A program made the translations under genes and the position numbers. Positions 22,576 through 33,443 of a DNA stretch of 64,000 nt are shown in pieces. Origin of the DNA: Stenopsyche tienmushanensis (lineage: Eukaryota > Arthropoda > Insecta > Trichoptera > Stenopsychidae); the NCBI GenBank assembly GCA_008973525.1, contig WACJ01000041.1, positions 1,302,001 through 1,366,000 on the forward strand. The letters run 5' to 3'. Below the pieces are notes generated by a model. That model was given only the letters and a program-made list of their open reading frames with translations. It was not told the origin of the DNA and made no database searches. The stretch's first letter is position 1, and every line of letters begins with the position of its first letter.

Positions 22576-23035
22576 TTTTGTGGGTAGAGATTCTTCGGTA
22601 GCGACGAAATAGAATTCCGACTGGCCATGTATCAGGGGACATTAATTTGCCCATCAGCGAAGCTTCGGCGAGGACCACAAAAGAAGCAAACTTACAGTCG
22701 GTATTATTAGAAGACAGAAGTCGCACTTTGCATTTGATATCATGTGTTTTGCTTAAATATTCTTCTATGGTTTGCGCTGCAGTCGAGGGTGCAAACCTAG
22801 AGATATAGACCTCCGCTTCTGGCATGAAGACCTGGAAACCGGCGTCAGAACCAGTTCCTTTAATGTTGGCATTTCTTCGTCTACGCTTGACCGTAGTGAA
22901 TCCATCGCTGGGTGGTTCACGGGTTGGCTTAGGCGTAGGCACTTTGATTAACGTAGGTGACGGCTCGACCATAACAGCTGGACTAGGAATTGAAGTCGCT
23001 TTGCGCGGATTGTATCTATTTGTGGCGAGAATGGT
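22562..23035 (-). pseudogene. Non-LTR ORF1, C-terminal part
   Basis: This frame is open from the stop at 23036-23038 to TAA at 22562. The first ATG (22972) gives 136 residues, but the frame continues upstream for 21 codons (including NRYNPRKATSIPSP), so the true start was probably further 5' and is lost. The protein has a proline-rich stretch, a basic KRRRR cluster and then a domain running VYISRFAP...KCKVRLLS...FASFVVL...DTWPVGILFRRY. That pattern resembles the RRM-like nucleic-acid-binding domain in ORF1 proteins of CR1/L2-like elements, which bind element RNA. No CCHC knuckle is visible. The stop overlaps the ORF2 start (ATGGAGCTAAATAA). Confidence 0.75.
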
Positions 23036-23038
23036 TTA

Positions 23039-24701
23039 ATGGAGAATGGTTGTGTCGAATATCCAAAAGATAGATTGAACAACCGCAGGGTAAACATTAG
23101 ACGGTACTGAACGCGCAGAGTTAGTGTATTGTTGTATACTATAATACGAAATGGGACATGTTCAATTATCTCTTTTTTACACACACAAAATTGAATCACT
23201 TGTGGCTCGCACACTTTATGTTGAGCACATCTGGTCAAGTGGCGTTCTTGGTATTTTTTTCAGCGCATAATAGTGTTTTACCAGCATGTGAGGTCGCTAA
23301 GCTTGTTAAAGTGGCGACACGATTGCAACGACAGTAAATTTATGGATTTTTACCGGGAATTCATGCTTTAGCAATATTATTTTTGTTAAAAAAAAACTTG
23401 TTTTTATGCAATCATATGCAGTTTAAATTCTAAGGGAATCTCATTAAAATGTCATGAATATGGATATTTTTATAGTTTTTATTAATATTATTAAAGTAAC
23501 TAACAGGATAAGCGGTTCATTTTACTAGTAGTTGTAATTATGGCCGACTTTAAACACAGTTGAGATAATATCATTAGCACAATGTTATATACTTTGCTGG
23601 AAGATTTTCTCTTCTTTAAGACGTTCTATTCACTTAAGTGCACTCTTTCACACAGTATGGATAGAAACGATTGCATTTTGTAATAGAATTAAATTGACAA
23701 TTTTCTTGTATATATAATACGATTCTTTAAATGCATTGAAGGGTAGGTTTCGACGCTTTTGAGTGCTTGAATATTAAATAAATTAATCTATTAAGTCCAT
23801 AGGGGTACACACATTCGGTATGAATGGCGAACAAGTGTCTGCGAAATGTACGAACGATAAATAATTGAAGTATTTTAAGGCTCTAAAGACTATTACACGG
23901 CACTCCGCGAACCAGTGGTTGGACAAAATTGGAGTGTTATAGGTCAAATGCTGGACCGCCGGTTTATAGGCCATATCCGGTTGCACCGTAAATCAGGCTG
24001 GCTGTTTGCATCCGGATAATTTATATGACGCCTCTGCGTAATTGTGAATTTGATATTGCCGCGCTGAAAGTGTTAATTAAATTGGTCCTTCGTGTGCGTG
24101 AGGCTGCATGCGAAGTGCGCGCTTTTCATTTGAATTTTTAATTTTTACTGCTTACTTCCGGAAAACCCGGAAGTATGGACGCACCCTTAAGTCCATCATT
24201 ATGCTTGGATCTTATTTAAATTTCAGAAAAGCTTGAGTAATGTCTTCGTTAAGAAGCTACATATTTATACATCGCACATGCCCTTTAAAGTGCAACTAAA
24301 TCAGGGACGGTTTCAATTTAATTAGACGAAGTTAACCACAACAAACATATTTTAATTCCAGTCTAGTATAGCCATAAAATAGATAAATAGTTTTAAATGT
24401 TAGCATGGATGCAAGTCAAGTTTCAGCTCTCAAAAATTTATGGATTTGTATATTTCATTAGCATATTTATTATATTTATGCCCTGGAAATTTGTCGTTTT
24501 ACTCATATTTGTATAGCAAATAGTAACATACAAACGTGTACTTAACATGTTCACCTAAGTGGCCCATTGGGGAAATTATTTTTAAAAAGTCTTTCAATAT
24601 TAATAATTTTTTCAAGATATAGCATATTTGTGCGATGCTAAAAAACATAATTGTATTTTTCAAGGTTTCACTTTTTTAGCCAAAAAGATGTTTATCGTGA
24701 T
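23039..24701. other. Unassigned DNA, no gene seen
   Basis: GC content rises between about 23,870 and 24,200, where a strong hairpin sits (24154-24174). Short minus-strand frames (for example 67 codons at 23783-23986) are not recognised. No transposon signature between the retrotransposon and the hAT-like terminus at 24702. Confidence 0.4.
24154..24174. other. Perfect 8-bp hairpin
   Basis: ACTTCCGG (24154-24161) and CCGGAAGT (24167-24174) form a perfect GC-rich stem around the 5-base loop AAAAC. No T-run follows that would suggest a pol III terminator. It may be a structured RNA element, a binding palindrome (the CCGGAAGT half is ETS-like) or chance. Confidence 0.4.
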
Positions 24702-24990
24702 TAGGGGTGCCAAATATTCGTAAAATTAATTATTCGAGTAACGAATATGAAATTCAAATATAACCCGGAATTTTGCTGTACAAATGTATTAGTGATATTT
24801 AAAAATTGAGTGCCTAATTTTTCTACATAGTTTCCTTCATTAGAGTTATATTTATTCTTTTGGATAGGAAGCTTCTTGTTCCTGTACTGAGAAAGAAAGA
24901 AGGCAAGAAGTAGCATCCACTGTTGCGCAACGCGTTTTCTTTTAAACAAGGGGGGGAATTTGAAGTCAAACAAAATCAAAAAGATCAGAA
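24702..24990. other. hAT-like terminus and adjoining AT-rich DNA
   Basis: The motif TAGGGGTGCCAAATATTCG followed by TAAAATTAATTATTCGA is nearly repeated at 38608 (TAGGGGTCCCAAATATTCG). The opening resembles terminal repeats of some hAT elements. Only one end is seen and the 92-codon minus-strand frame inside is not recognised. Confidence 0.4.
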
Positions 24991-25254
24991 TTTTATTAAA
25001 ATTTCAATAAATATTTAAAAAAATACAAAAAACCTTTTCAGCTTTTGTTGAGGTTAGTGTATCGAAAGTAGAAAATCGTAGAGAATATCTAAAATATCAC
25101 AATAAAATAATCAACTTTTTTTATCAGCAATTGTGTTGTTCAACTTTTTTGAAATTTTTATTACTTCTGTTTTATTGTTAATTATTTGCTTACTTCTAAA
25201 TCAGATTTGTTTGACGACGAGGGAAGAAAATTCCGTGCTTTTAATAATAAAATA

Positions 25255-25355
25255 TTAACTCTTTAACGAAACGAAATAAAATTGCGTGCGGACTTCAGAT
25301 AAAATTTTCACAAAAATGCACACAGCATATGTGTTGACGGTCTATAAAGAGTTAA
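25255..25355. repeat. TTAA-bounded miniature inverted repeat
   Basis: TTAACTCTTTA (25255-25265) and TAAAGAGTTAA (25345-25355) are perfect inverted 11-mers whose outer bases are TTAA, the piggyBac target site. The 101-bp unit is non-coding. It could be a very small piggyBac-type MITE or a chance palindrome; a similar TTAACTCTTTA occurs at 34976. Confidence 0.35.
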
Positions 25356-26811
25356 CGCGATTAGCGTTGCATTTCTTCTTTCTTCAGTAACATAGTTTTA
25401 GAGCCAAGAGTATGAAGCGCCCGTGGCAAGTATCTAACTTGACCTCCCCCCCTCCGAAATCGAATTTATTTTTTAATGTTAACCAATACTATTATTAGTG
25501 TCTACGATGCTTCCGTGATCGTACATATCATATAAAATATCTCAAAAAGCGCCAAAACAGGGTGGAGTGGCTATATGGTTTATATGTTCAATCGGTCCGC
25601 TTTTCGGGCCGCTGATATGACGAATGAGCGCCTCGTCGGTATTCTGCGTTTTGCGCCCCAAGCCCAGTTGCGCAGGGGCTTGCTTTGGATTGGATGAATT
25701 GGAAAAATTGGATGATTTCCATGGATCTACATACGATAATCGATCGATATAATTAGGTTTTCACTATTATAATAAAATATAATTATAATATTTCATTCTG
25801 TATTCTAAACAGCATTGAATGCTTTGATCATAAGAAGATCAAAATAACAACCCCATATACGGTCATTGGATTACAAAATATTATCGGCAATGCGGTTGAT
25901 CTGAATTTACGAAATTAATACAATCAGTATATATTAGAATTGAGATGCTCTGTATGTAGGTCACGATGTCCTTGCGTCTGTTTATAACGTTATGTGCTTG
26001 TTTTCCTCAAATTAGTTATTTTCATCCTTTGATATTCTGTTGTGATGAATAGTTGGTATTAGAGGGTGTAACGAGGTTCTATCATGCTAGGAACCATTTC
26101 GTCAGTATCAACGATTTTATTTTCGTTGTGATGGAAATGGCTTGTCCTTATTTATGAATGGTTATTATTTATTTAGATTAGTGACAGCAGAGAAATTGCT
26201 TTCATTATGACTCCTTATACGTTGAGTAAAGACGTTGTTTAATAAATTGTAAACGGAATTAAACAAAGACAAAAGGGAAGACAAAAAAGACAAAAGGAAG
26301 AAGGTAATTTATAACGCAACAGCACGATTTAAATACAACTTTTTCATATCCCTACATCGAAATGTGGATACATTTTCTTATAGCATAAAGATATTGTATA
26401 TAATCCATCTCCTTCAGATTAATGAAGAAAAAATATATATCATTCCTGTCGTATGGAGATAAAAACTTCGGCTAACGCCTTTATGATTGACGTCGACCGG
26501 TTATTTCGCAGTCGCTTGAAATAATTTTTATTTAGAGTATAATCAATGGTTACAGTTTATATGATATAGCCCTTTAGCCAAAATTTCTGCTAGGATAATG
26601 CTTATTATAATGATTAGGGAAAATTTTAGGCTTGCGAATAAAATATAACACGACGAACTAGCACTGAATAATAAGGCAGTGTGCTTAAAATACCACACAA
26701 AGTGATGTTAGGTGTTAATGAATACGAAACGTAGGCGTTGGGTGGAAAGGGGGGTTTCGGAAGGCACAAAGGAGGGATGATTTTCGCAAAACCAAAAACC
26801 TGATCCCTCAC
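25356..26811. other. Unassigned DNA, no gene seen
   Basis: Mostly AT-rich, with a GC-raised patch at 25,540-25,690 that contains no recognisable frame. The sequence just upstream of 26811 on this coordinate axis would be intron if the exon call at 26812-26904 is right. Confidence 0.4.
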
Positions 26812-26904
26812 CTGTACTAATTCGAAGAGCACACCCTGCGATTGTGTTAATTGCACAATCGGAGGAGGTGCAGTCAAATATGAATAATCTGCTTCGTAAA
26901 CCAT
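26812..26904 (-). CDS. Possible first coding exon of a host gene
   Basis: Minus-strand ATG in a good insect context (GAAACAATGG) opens 31 codons beginning MVYEADYSYLTAPPPIVQLT and ending FELVQ. The sequence then reads CAG|GTGAGG at 26812/26811, a close match to the splice-donor consensus, in phase 0. The peptide has mixed composition unlike the AT-driven chance frames nearby. Past the donor the frame stays open to 26626, but its composition changes. I do not recognise the product and see no partner exon in this window. It could still be chance. Confidence 0.3.
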
Positions 26905-27771
26905 TGTTTCCGATTTCAGTCAATTTGAATAAACGCCCCGAGACAGTTTAAGATTTGATTGACTGCAAATTTTAGCGATTAACGATTCAACCATTAGGCT
27001 CCTATTGATTTTCTTCAGGCTATTCGCTAAGATTATTATAACTAGGTCATTAGAATTCAAGTTAGATTTTCAGAAACCAATAGAGCAAACAACCTTAAAT
27101 TATAATAGTCTATTAAACTACCGAGAACAAATACTTGCATTTAGAATCGATTGCTCATTTTAGTTCACGGGCTTTAATTTTAGTTCGAAGCTGGAAAATG
27201 TTTGCCAACAAATACTTACATAATAACGAAAGGATGCATAAGTTGTGGACCATTAGTAAATCTTCAGGGATTATATTAGCTAATTGTGTGAATAATGATT
27301 TGAATGAAGATAGATAGATCATATAATATAATAAGTTGATGTCTGAGAGGCGATAAGCCACTGAAGAATCAATAAGTTGATAAAATGATAATAGACTGAA
27401 AAATAATGAGGAATATGTGCTTAATTTTTTTCCCTTGGGCTAAAATTGTTTCTTTTTGGGATTGTTTCTTTAATCAGTACATAAATTTTGATGTATGAGA
27501 CTTTCTTTCACGTTCTCTTATCTCTACAAGGTTAATCTTTTTTCTTATAATATATATCTCCTATGTTTTTGCATTTTTTAATTCTATGTGTATTTTTTTC
27601 TATTCCAGCTATGAACAATAAGAACGTCGATAATATCCTGATATAACTGCTGTTGTACAATTTTGTATGCCATCAATTATTTCATAAAATTTCTTATCGC
27701 TCTTAGCTTAATAATATATTATAGTTAAAATCCATTTTTTATTTAAAAAAGAGTTTAAGATTGCATGTATT
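26905..27771. other. AT-rich stretch, no gene seen
   Basis: Would hold the 5' UTR and promoter of the exon call at 26812-26904 if that is real, but I see no TATA or initiator strong enough to name. Opposite-strand frames at 27135-27317 and 27155-27361 are not supported. Confidence 0.4.
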
Positions 27772-27924
27772 TTAACACATTCCCGTCGGGCTACGCATAT
27801 GTTTGTCTATCATGTTCTATCATGTTTTGATGCAAGACTTTGTTATATTATAACCAGCATAAATGGTGTTGATCTTGTAGATCTATGGTGCATAATTCAT
27901 TATTTAGAAAAATAGTGAACTGGC

Positions 27925-28624
27925 CGGAGAGAGTTAAAAACACAATCCAAAAATAGATAAATAAAACACTAAATAATTCAAATATCATTTTGAAAATATA
28001 CCGAAAGTAACATTAAAGCATCAAGTGTTTCGTCATTTAGCCTGGATCTGATTTTGGAAGCCAGGCAACTTGCTGCTGAAAATGCACGCTCAGCCTCCAC
28101 ACTCATTGGAGGTATCGTCATCAGATATTTAAATGTTAGTTCAAGTTGATGACCGTGTGAGCCCCCATTTTCGTATAACACCATCAATGTGACTGATAAA
28201 ATTCTTGTCTGCTGAGACACGGACTAAAACTCGCAAACTTCCCGATTTCCCGACAAATTATTTATTTCCGTCGCTGCAGATGAATACTTATATATTATAA
28301 TACTTTGATGTGATTCGTGATTATATTACGGAAGAATACAAAAATTCTGAATTCCGTATTTATTATATTTCACATCGATATTCCCATTATTAGAGTCGAG
28401 GTGTAGTAAATACATCACCGGTAGGGTAAGATTAATATAACAATTTGAAAAAAATATATATGTACTCTATATATGTATACATAGATTAGACAGCTACTGC
28501 CCCTAGGCGTCGCCTAAGCATACCAATTAGTAGTTACGCCACTGTTTCCAAGCGTCCAGATTTTGGCGAGAATGTCTCGATTTAGTAGCCTTCAACGTGC
28601 TAGTGAGGTGTACGATTTCTGTTA
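27925..28624 (-). repeat. hAT-derived segment, inverted copy 1
   Basis: The reverse complement of this segment matches about 32187-32845 throughout, from an ACACCTCAC block to a GGATTGT block. On the minus strand it holds a hAT-type terminus, CAGTGGCGTAACTACTAATT starting at 28544, then non-coding DNA, then the hAT C-terminal coding block. Both copies share about 75 bp outside the terminus, so the duplicated unit is larger than the hAT piece. Confidence 0.7.
27978..28220 (-). pseudogene. hAT transposase C-terminal dimerisation domain
   Basis: An 80-codon minus-strand frame contains FKYLMTIPPMSVEAERAFSA followed by SKIRSRLNDETLDALMLLSV. This is the conserved hATC dimerisation block (consensus IPP-S-E-FS...R-L). 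The rest of the transposase, including the RNase H-like catalytic core and BED finger, is absent, so this is an internally deleted, non-autonomous piece. The paired copy at 32588-32775 carries the same block with an extra stop. Confidence 0.82.
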
Positions 28625-28868
28625 GATAATTTCATTTCAATCCCGAATTTTTGGGGATTACGGGATTTATAAATTCTTCTATAATATTTTCGGTATATGA
28701 AATATTTATAATTTTTGATAATTTGAGAATGAAGTCCCAAATGTTTTATTTATTTTTTCTAAAAAAATCTAATTGTTAAAAAGTTAGAGCATATTTATTG
28801 AAAAATATTACTATTGTAATCAGTGTCAGGCAGAAAATTCTATTGTTAACCGAGCGGGAATGTGTTAA

Positions 28869-30508
28869 AGAATTTTACATCCATCAATATCGAAATATAA
28901 TGAAATTTTGAGTGATGATATAGACATTTCGAAGGATATCTTCTTCATTATTATTATACTAAGAAACTCAATAATAAATATTGAATGTATGATAATTTGA
29001 TGTTATTCCTAATTCAAAAGATATTTCGTATGATTGATTGTGTAATACTTCTTGATGATTGTGACATAAAAGATGAAGTTGTTTAAATTGATGTTATTAA
29101 CTACAGTTGATCTATAAAATTAGCTTTATATGAAACTACCCCACTAGAAAAAAATCAATGTGATATTTGATGATATCTAATTTAATGCTTGTGAGAAATA
29201 TTTAAAACATAAAATTTAAAGGCATCAAGTAACAAAATGATAAAATCAAAAACTTATTTGAAAATTTTCATTAAAAAATAAAGACATGAACGTAAATATT
29301 GAATGCTTGAACGTAGCATTTACTTCGTTGCAAATTTACATTAAATAAAACTTTATGGCAAAAATGTCTTCAGTCTGATAACATGAACGTGTTTGTACAA
29401 AGCCTGAATATTGAGCATATGGCCAGATATTTGTTCGAATGAGATTATACGTCTGAGATCCTCAGCATTGAATGGATATTGCAGATCTATATTAGTTCTG
29501 CATTGAAATGCTTTTAGCCGTTATATGACGTTGACAAAATTGAAACTATAATCCAAGTTGGAATTTGAAAATGTTTATTGAAATTATTTTATCATAAGGG
29601 GAATTATGTCACTGATCTTTTGTCAAATAAAATGTAACATATGTGATCAATTCATTAATCTCAAGAGTCAACCAAATACAATGCTTATTTTTGAATAATA
29701 AAAGAGAGATCCAATTTTTTCATGTCACATTTTCTTAAGCGATGAAGCTCATTTCACAATGGATAGATTCGTCAATAAGCAAAATTGTCATATCTATTTT
29801 TCATAATTTAGCTTGCTATCTATATGTTTCTTTATTTTCCTATGTAAAATATTTATGCCTTGTATTTTTAATATAATTGATGAATTATAGAATATATACG
29901 AAATTGTCCCATCTTCAGCTTACATAATTGTCATGGATTAAAGCATTCATCTGGATGAAATTTAATCTGAACGGGAACTTGTGAAATGATTTTCCATAGC
30001 TGCCTGAAATTGACAGAGGCTGAAAGCAAATCTCCGTACAGACGGAAATAGCATGACATTTTGTCGATTATATTTGAACTAGCTTTATTGTCTTGTATGC
30101 AAGTCTAAAGTTATTTAAATAGACCCAGGAAATGTTCAAATCAATACTTTGAAATATGAGATAGTTTGATCGAAAGTTAATATTTAATAAGCAGACTTTA
30201 AGCTTCAAATGAAATAGTTCTCTAAACATTTTAACTCAATTTTAGCCTATCGAGTTTCCAGATTATAATATTTGCTGTGAGCTGACTGCGCCTGAAATAT
30301 TTGTTTGCGTTTACATTGTGAATAACAAATTTGTTAATTACATATGTAAAAGCTAGACACATTTGCTTGTGGTAATGAGTTTTAATACGATTGTATAAAT
30401 CTTTAGAAGGAACTCGACGTTGAACGACTTAAACAAACCCGCATGTTCGCCTTTTCAGACTTAAATTTATAATCCATTGAAATTAATTAAAGCCACTTTT
30501 TTATGTGA
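28869..30508. other. AT-rich stretch, no gene seen
   Basis: Part of the spacer of about 3.5 kb between the inverted hAT-derived segments. No terminal repeats, transposase motifs or frames I can support. Confidence 0.5.
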
Positions 30509-30664
30509 GTGTTCAATGAAATTAATGGGTTTTGTATCGTGTCCGATTTTGATCAGGATTTAATTGGGTATTTACAAGAACTTCATTACTATCGAGCCAA
30601 GCTTTTATGCGACGTGAAAAGGATTTTGATTCATCAAAATCAAAGGCCTTCATTAGTACATTAG
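30509..30664 (+). other. Coding-like open frame, unrecognised
   Basis: A frame of about 51 codons without ATG reads through SDFDQDLIGYLQELHYYRAK and on to CDVKRILIHQNQRP before a stop. An acceptor-like TTTTGATCAG|G lies inside it near 30557. Its mixed composition is more protein-like than surrounding frames, but there is no clear donor, and I do not recognise it. It may be a fragment of a host exon or an old pseudogene. Confidence 0.2.
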
Positions 30665-30793
30665 TTAATCAAGGTGTTGTGAATCAATGAGGAAATCCAT
30701 TTAGAAAATTCGCTATAAATGCACTCCCGTGCCAAATTGGGTTTCAGATTATTTTGCAGGATGTGACTTTGAATTTTTTTATTCATACTTTTA

Positions 30794-30885
30794 ATGGCTC
30801 GGTTGAAAGAATATTTGGCCCGGTGGGAAATGTATGGTGAAAAGAGGCACGGATTAAAAGTCGAATTTGCTAAAAGCCAGCCTAT
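30794..30885 (+). CDS. Possible host exon with splice donor
   Basis: ATG at 30794 opens a frame reading MARLKEYLARWEMYGEKRHG and on to FAKSQP, followed by CCTAT|GTAAGT, a perfect extended donor, at 30885/30886. Without splicing the frame ends at TAA (30887-30889). The charged, aromatic-rich composition is unlike chance frames in this AT-rich DNA. No acceptor lies between the preceding in-frame TGA and the ATG, so it would have to be a first coding exon. The product is unrecognised and no downstream exon in phase was found. Confidence 0.28.
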
Positions 30886-30889
30886 GTAA

Positions 30890-32186
30890 GTATTTAAATA
30901 TAACGCAGAGCTGTGCTATAAATATAGATTTAAAAGCTGTGTATGTGAATTTCAGTAAAAGGATAAATATTAACACTGCAAGGTCTAAAGACGATAATGT
31001 TAATTGATTTTATACACTACACGTTGCTGTATGAAAGCATAAACGTGATAAATAACAGCATAAGATCGTAAATTTAGGGCTGAATATTTTCCTAAATTTA
31101 AAAAAGAGATCATTTGAAATTATGATGTATCAGAAATTTAGATGTTGAAGAAAAAATATCTGTTGGTAAGTGACGTTCTCATTTTTCATAGCCAGAATAG
31201 AAAAAAATACTAATAGAACTCAAAGAGTAACTAACTAAGAAGAAGGGTAACTGGTGGTGATTGGAAAAATTGATGAAATCAATGCATTATTCACTTGAGC
31301 GTTGTGCATATAACTTAAATGTCGCAACGAATTTATTTTATGGCCAAGTGTGGATTTTTAAAACGTCGCTAAATCCAAATTTTTGCTTGCAAAATGCTTC
31401 GCGAGATTTTAAATTTTAGCACGTTTTATAGTATTTAAATTATACATAGCCGCCTTCCACAAATCCTTCGGGCACCGGGAGGCAAAATTATAGTCACATG
31501 GGAAATTAAGCGTTGCAGTGATGTCGTGGGATGACTTTGAGATTAGAATATCTGTGTAACTAAGCAAGATCGTTATGTTAGTAAATATTTGATGTGTCAT
31601 TCAAACAATGGTGTGGCCACTGAAAAGAGCGATCAAATAATCATCATGTGCAGTCTATTTATTCATTTTTTTTTATAAATTCATCTCTTGATATTTAAAA
31701 ATTATCCTAGTTACAATGTGGCATAAAATGAATTTTAGCATAAAGTTAGCGTAGTTATCACCATTAAGTAGCGTCTGCGTTGGCAGAAAATGCACTTACC
31801 TTGCATTCACTGCTGAACAATACAGTTCCCATGAGAGAAGATGAGAAACGTTCCTTACAACTCCTCTCGGGTTTGACCTCTTAATGTCTTGGAATTCACC
31901 TATAAGGTCTTATATAACCGTCTGGTATGGTCGAACACATTGAGCAATTTTATTCCTTTGTAATTCCACGATATTATATCATTCTAAAGCAGCTAGCATC
32001 ATTAAAGAGCTACCTATAATAACTCTTAATTAAAATTTTAAATTTATGGTATAATAGGCAAAATATGTCGTATGGGTCGTTCGTTGGTAATACATAATTT
32101 GACAATGATATTTGCAAATCTTATAATATTTTTATCGTCTTACATTTTTATTCTAAAGACTTGCGCTCAATTTTTAAATTGCGAAA
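30890..32186. other. Unassigned DNA, no firm gene
   Basis: Contains a minus-strand splice-donor-like GTAAGT at 31799-31794 preceded by frames that are open for about 110 nt, but two frames are open and neither is recognised. The 63-codon minus-strand frame at 31409-31600 is also unrecognised. Confidence 0.35.
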
Positions 32187-32845
32187 TCATACACCTCACC
32201 AGCACGTTGAAAGCTACTAAATCGAGACATTCTCGCCAAAATCTGGACGCTTGGAAACAGTGGCGTAACTACTAATTGGTATGCTTAGGCGACGCCTAGG
32301 GGCAGTAACTGTCTAATCTATGTATACATATATACAGTATGTGTTTTAAATTGTTATATTAATCTTTCCTTACCGGTGATGTATTTACTACACCTCGACT
32401 CTAATGATGGGAATATCGATATGAAATATAATAGATACGGGATTCAGAATTTTTGTATTCTTCCGTAATATAATTACGAATCACATCAAAGTATTATTGT
32501 ATATAAGTATTCATCTGCAGCGACGGAAATAAATAAGTTGTCGGGAAATCGGGAATTTTGCGAGTTTTAGTCCGTATCTCAGCAGACAGGAATTTTATCA
32601 GTCACATTGATGGTGTTATACGAAAATGGGGGCTCACGCGGTTATCAACTTGAACTAGCATTTAAATATCTGATACCTCCAACGAGTGTGAAGTCTGAGC
32701 GTGCATTTTCAGCAGCAAATTGCCAGGCTTCCAAAATCAGATCCAGACTTAATGACGAAACACTGGATGCTTAATGTTACTTTGGGTATATTTTCAAAAT
32801 AATATTTTAATTTTTTAGTGTTTTATTTATCTATTTTTGGATTGT
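32187..32845 (+). repeat. hAT-derived segment, inverted copy 2
   Basis: Plus-strand partner of 27925-28624. It begins with the shared outer block (ACACCTCACCAGCACGTTGA), reaches the hAT terminus CAGTGGCGTAACTAC at 32258, and continues through the C-terminal coding block to GGATTGT. The 8 bp before the terminus (CTTGGAAA) are the same in both copies, which argues against two separate hAT insertions. Unlike copy 1, no TTAA-bounded piggyBac-like ends surround it. Confidence 0.7.
32588..32775 (+). pseudogene. hAT C-terminal domain fragment, copy 2
   Basis: The plus strand encodes ILSVTLMVLYENGGS, FKYLIPPTSVKSERAFSAAN and SKIRSRLNDETLDA, then a stop where copy 1 reads on into LMLLSV. A few bases are missing compared with copy 1 (IPPTS follows FKYL directly). 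This is the hATC dimerisation block only. Non-functional. Confidence 0.78.
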
Positions 32846-33443
32846 ATTTTAATCTTTTCTTATAAATAAATACAATTCTTTCCCCTTCAGATTATTTTTT
32901 ATAACAAATCGACTTATTGGTAATGTTTGATCAAATTTATCAATGTAATTTCTTAAAGTATTGAAAATCCCGGCGGAAAGGAAATATTAATTATACAATA
33001 AATTATTAATTCCCTATTTTCATCTCTTTATCGCATGATTTTTATGAGCTGAAATTGGTGCCTTTTTAAAATAATTATAACGTGGTTTTTATCACAGTAT
33101 ATATTTATGTCCATGTGTTTTTTAAACGGTTCATTATAGAATATAAACAGAGCAAATGCTTAAATCTAATAGAAGGCCAAATTTCAGCAGGGCTGAAAAT
33201 AATACCTGTTTTGATTGTACTTTGTTATTGAAAAGTGTCTGGAATACACTAATGGGTTTTTAGAAATAGACCCGGGTTTTGTTAGCTAGCTTCCTACAAT
33301 TTGTAATTTGATCAATTTGTCGATATGGTTGTCGGCTGGGCGTCCAAATGAAAACATTCAATTAGAAATCGCGAGCGCTCTTCCGTGTTGAAAGCGAAAA
33401 AAATAAATAATCCGATATTATCGAATACCTGGAGTGGTTATCG
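32846..33443. other. AT-rich stretch, no gene seen
   Basis: No motifs or repeats noted before the hAT terminus at 33444. Confidence 0.5.

Larger units (their letters stand above)
19395..23035 (-). mobile_element. Non-LTR retrotransposon, 5'-truncated, intact ORF2
   Basis: Minus-strand retroelement with a partial ORF1, an uninterrupted ORF2, and a 3' UTR of about 390 bp. The UTR is very T-rich in the sense direction and ends near 19395-19430 in an AATAAATAAAAATAAAT-type tail. The upstream limit is set by an in-frame stop at 23036-23038 before any full ORF1, so the copy is truncated or rearranged there. I could not identify a target duplication. The endonuclease plus RT architecture and RT motifs fit the CR1/L2/Daphne part of the Jockey superfamily. 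The intact ORF2 argues for a young insertion. Confidence 0.88.
27772..28868. mobile_element. piggyBac-like non-autonomous element (TTAA ends)
   Basis: TTAA (27772-27775) followed by CACATTCCCGTCGG is mirrored at the other end: read on the minus strand, TTAA (28865-28868) is followed by CACATTCCCGCTCGG. The element is about 1,089 bp between TTAA duplications, the piggyBac target signature. It codes for no piggyBac transposase. Its interior includes a hAT-derived block (27925-28624), so either hAT sequence landed inside it or the ends enclose a composite. Confidence 0.55.
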
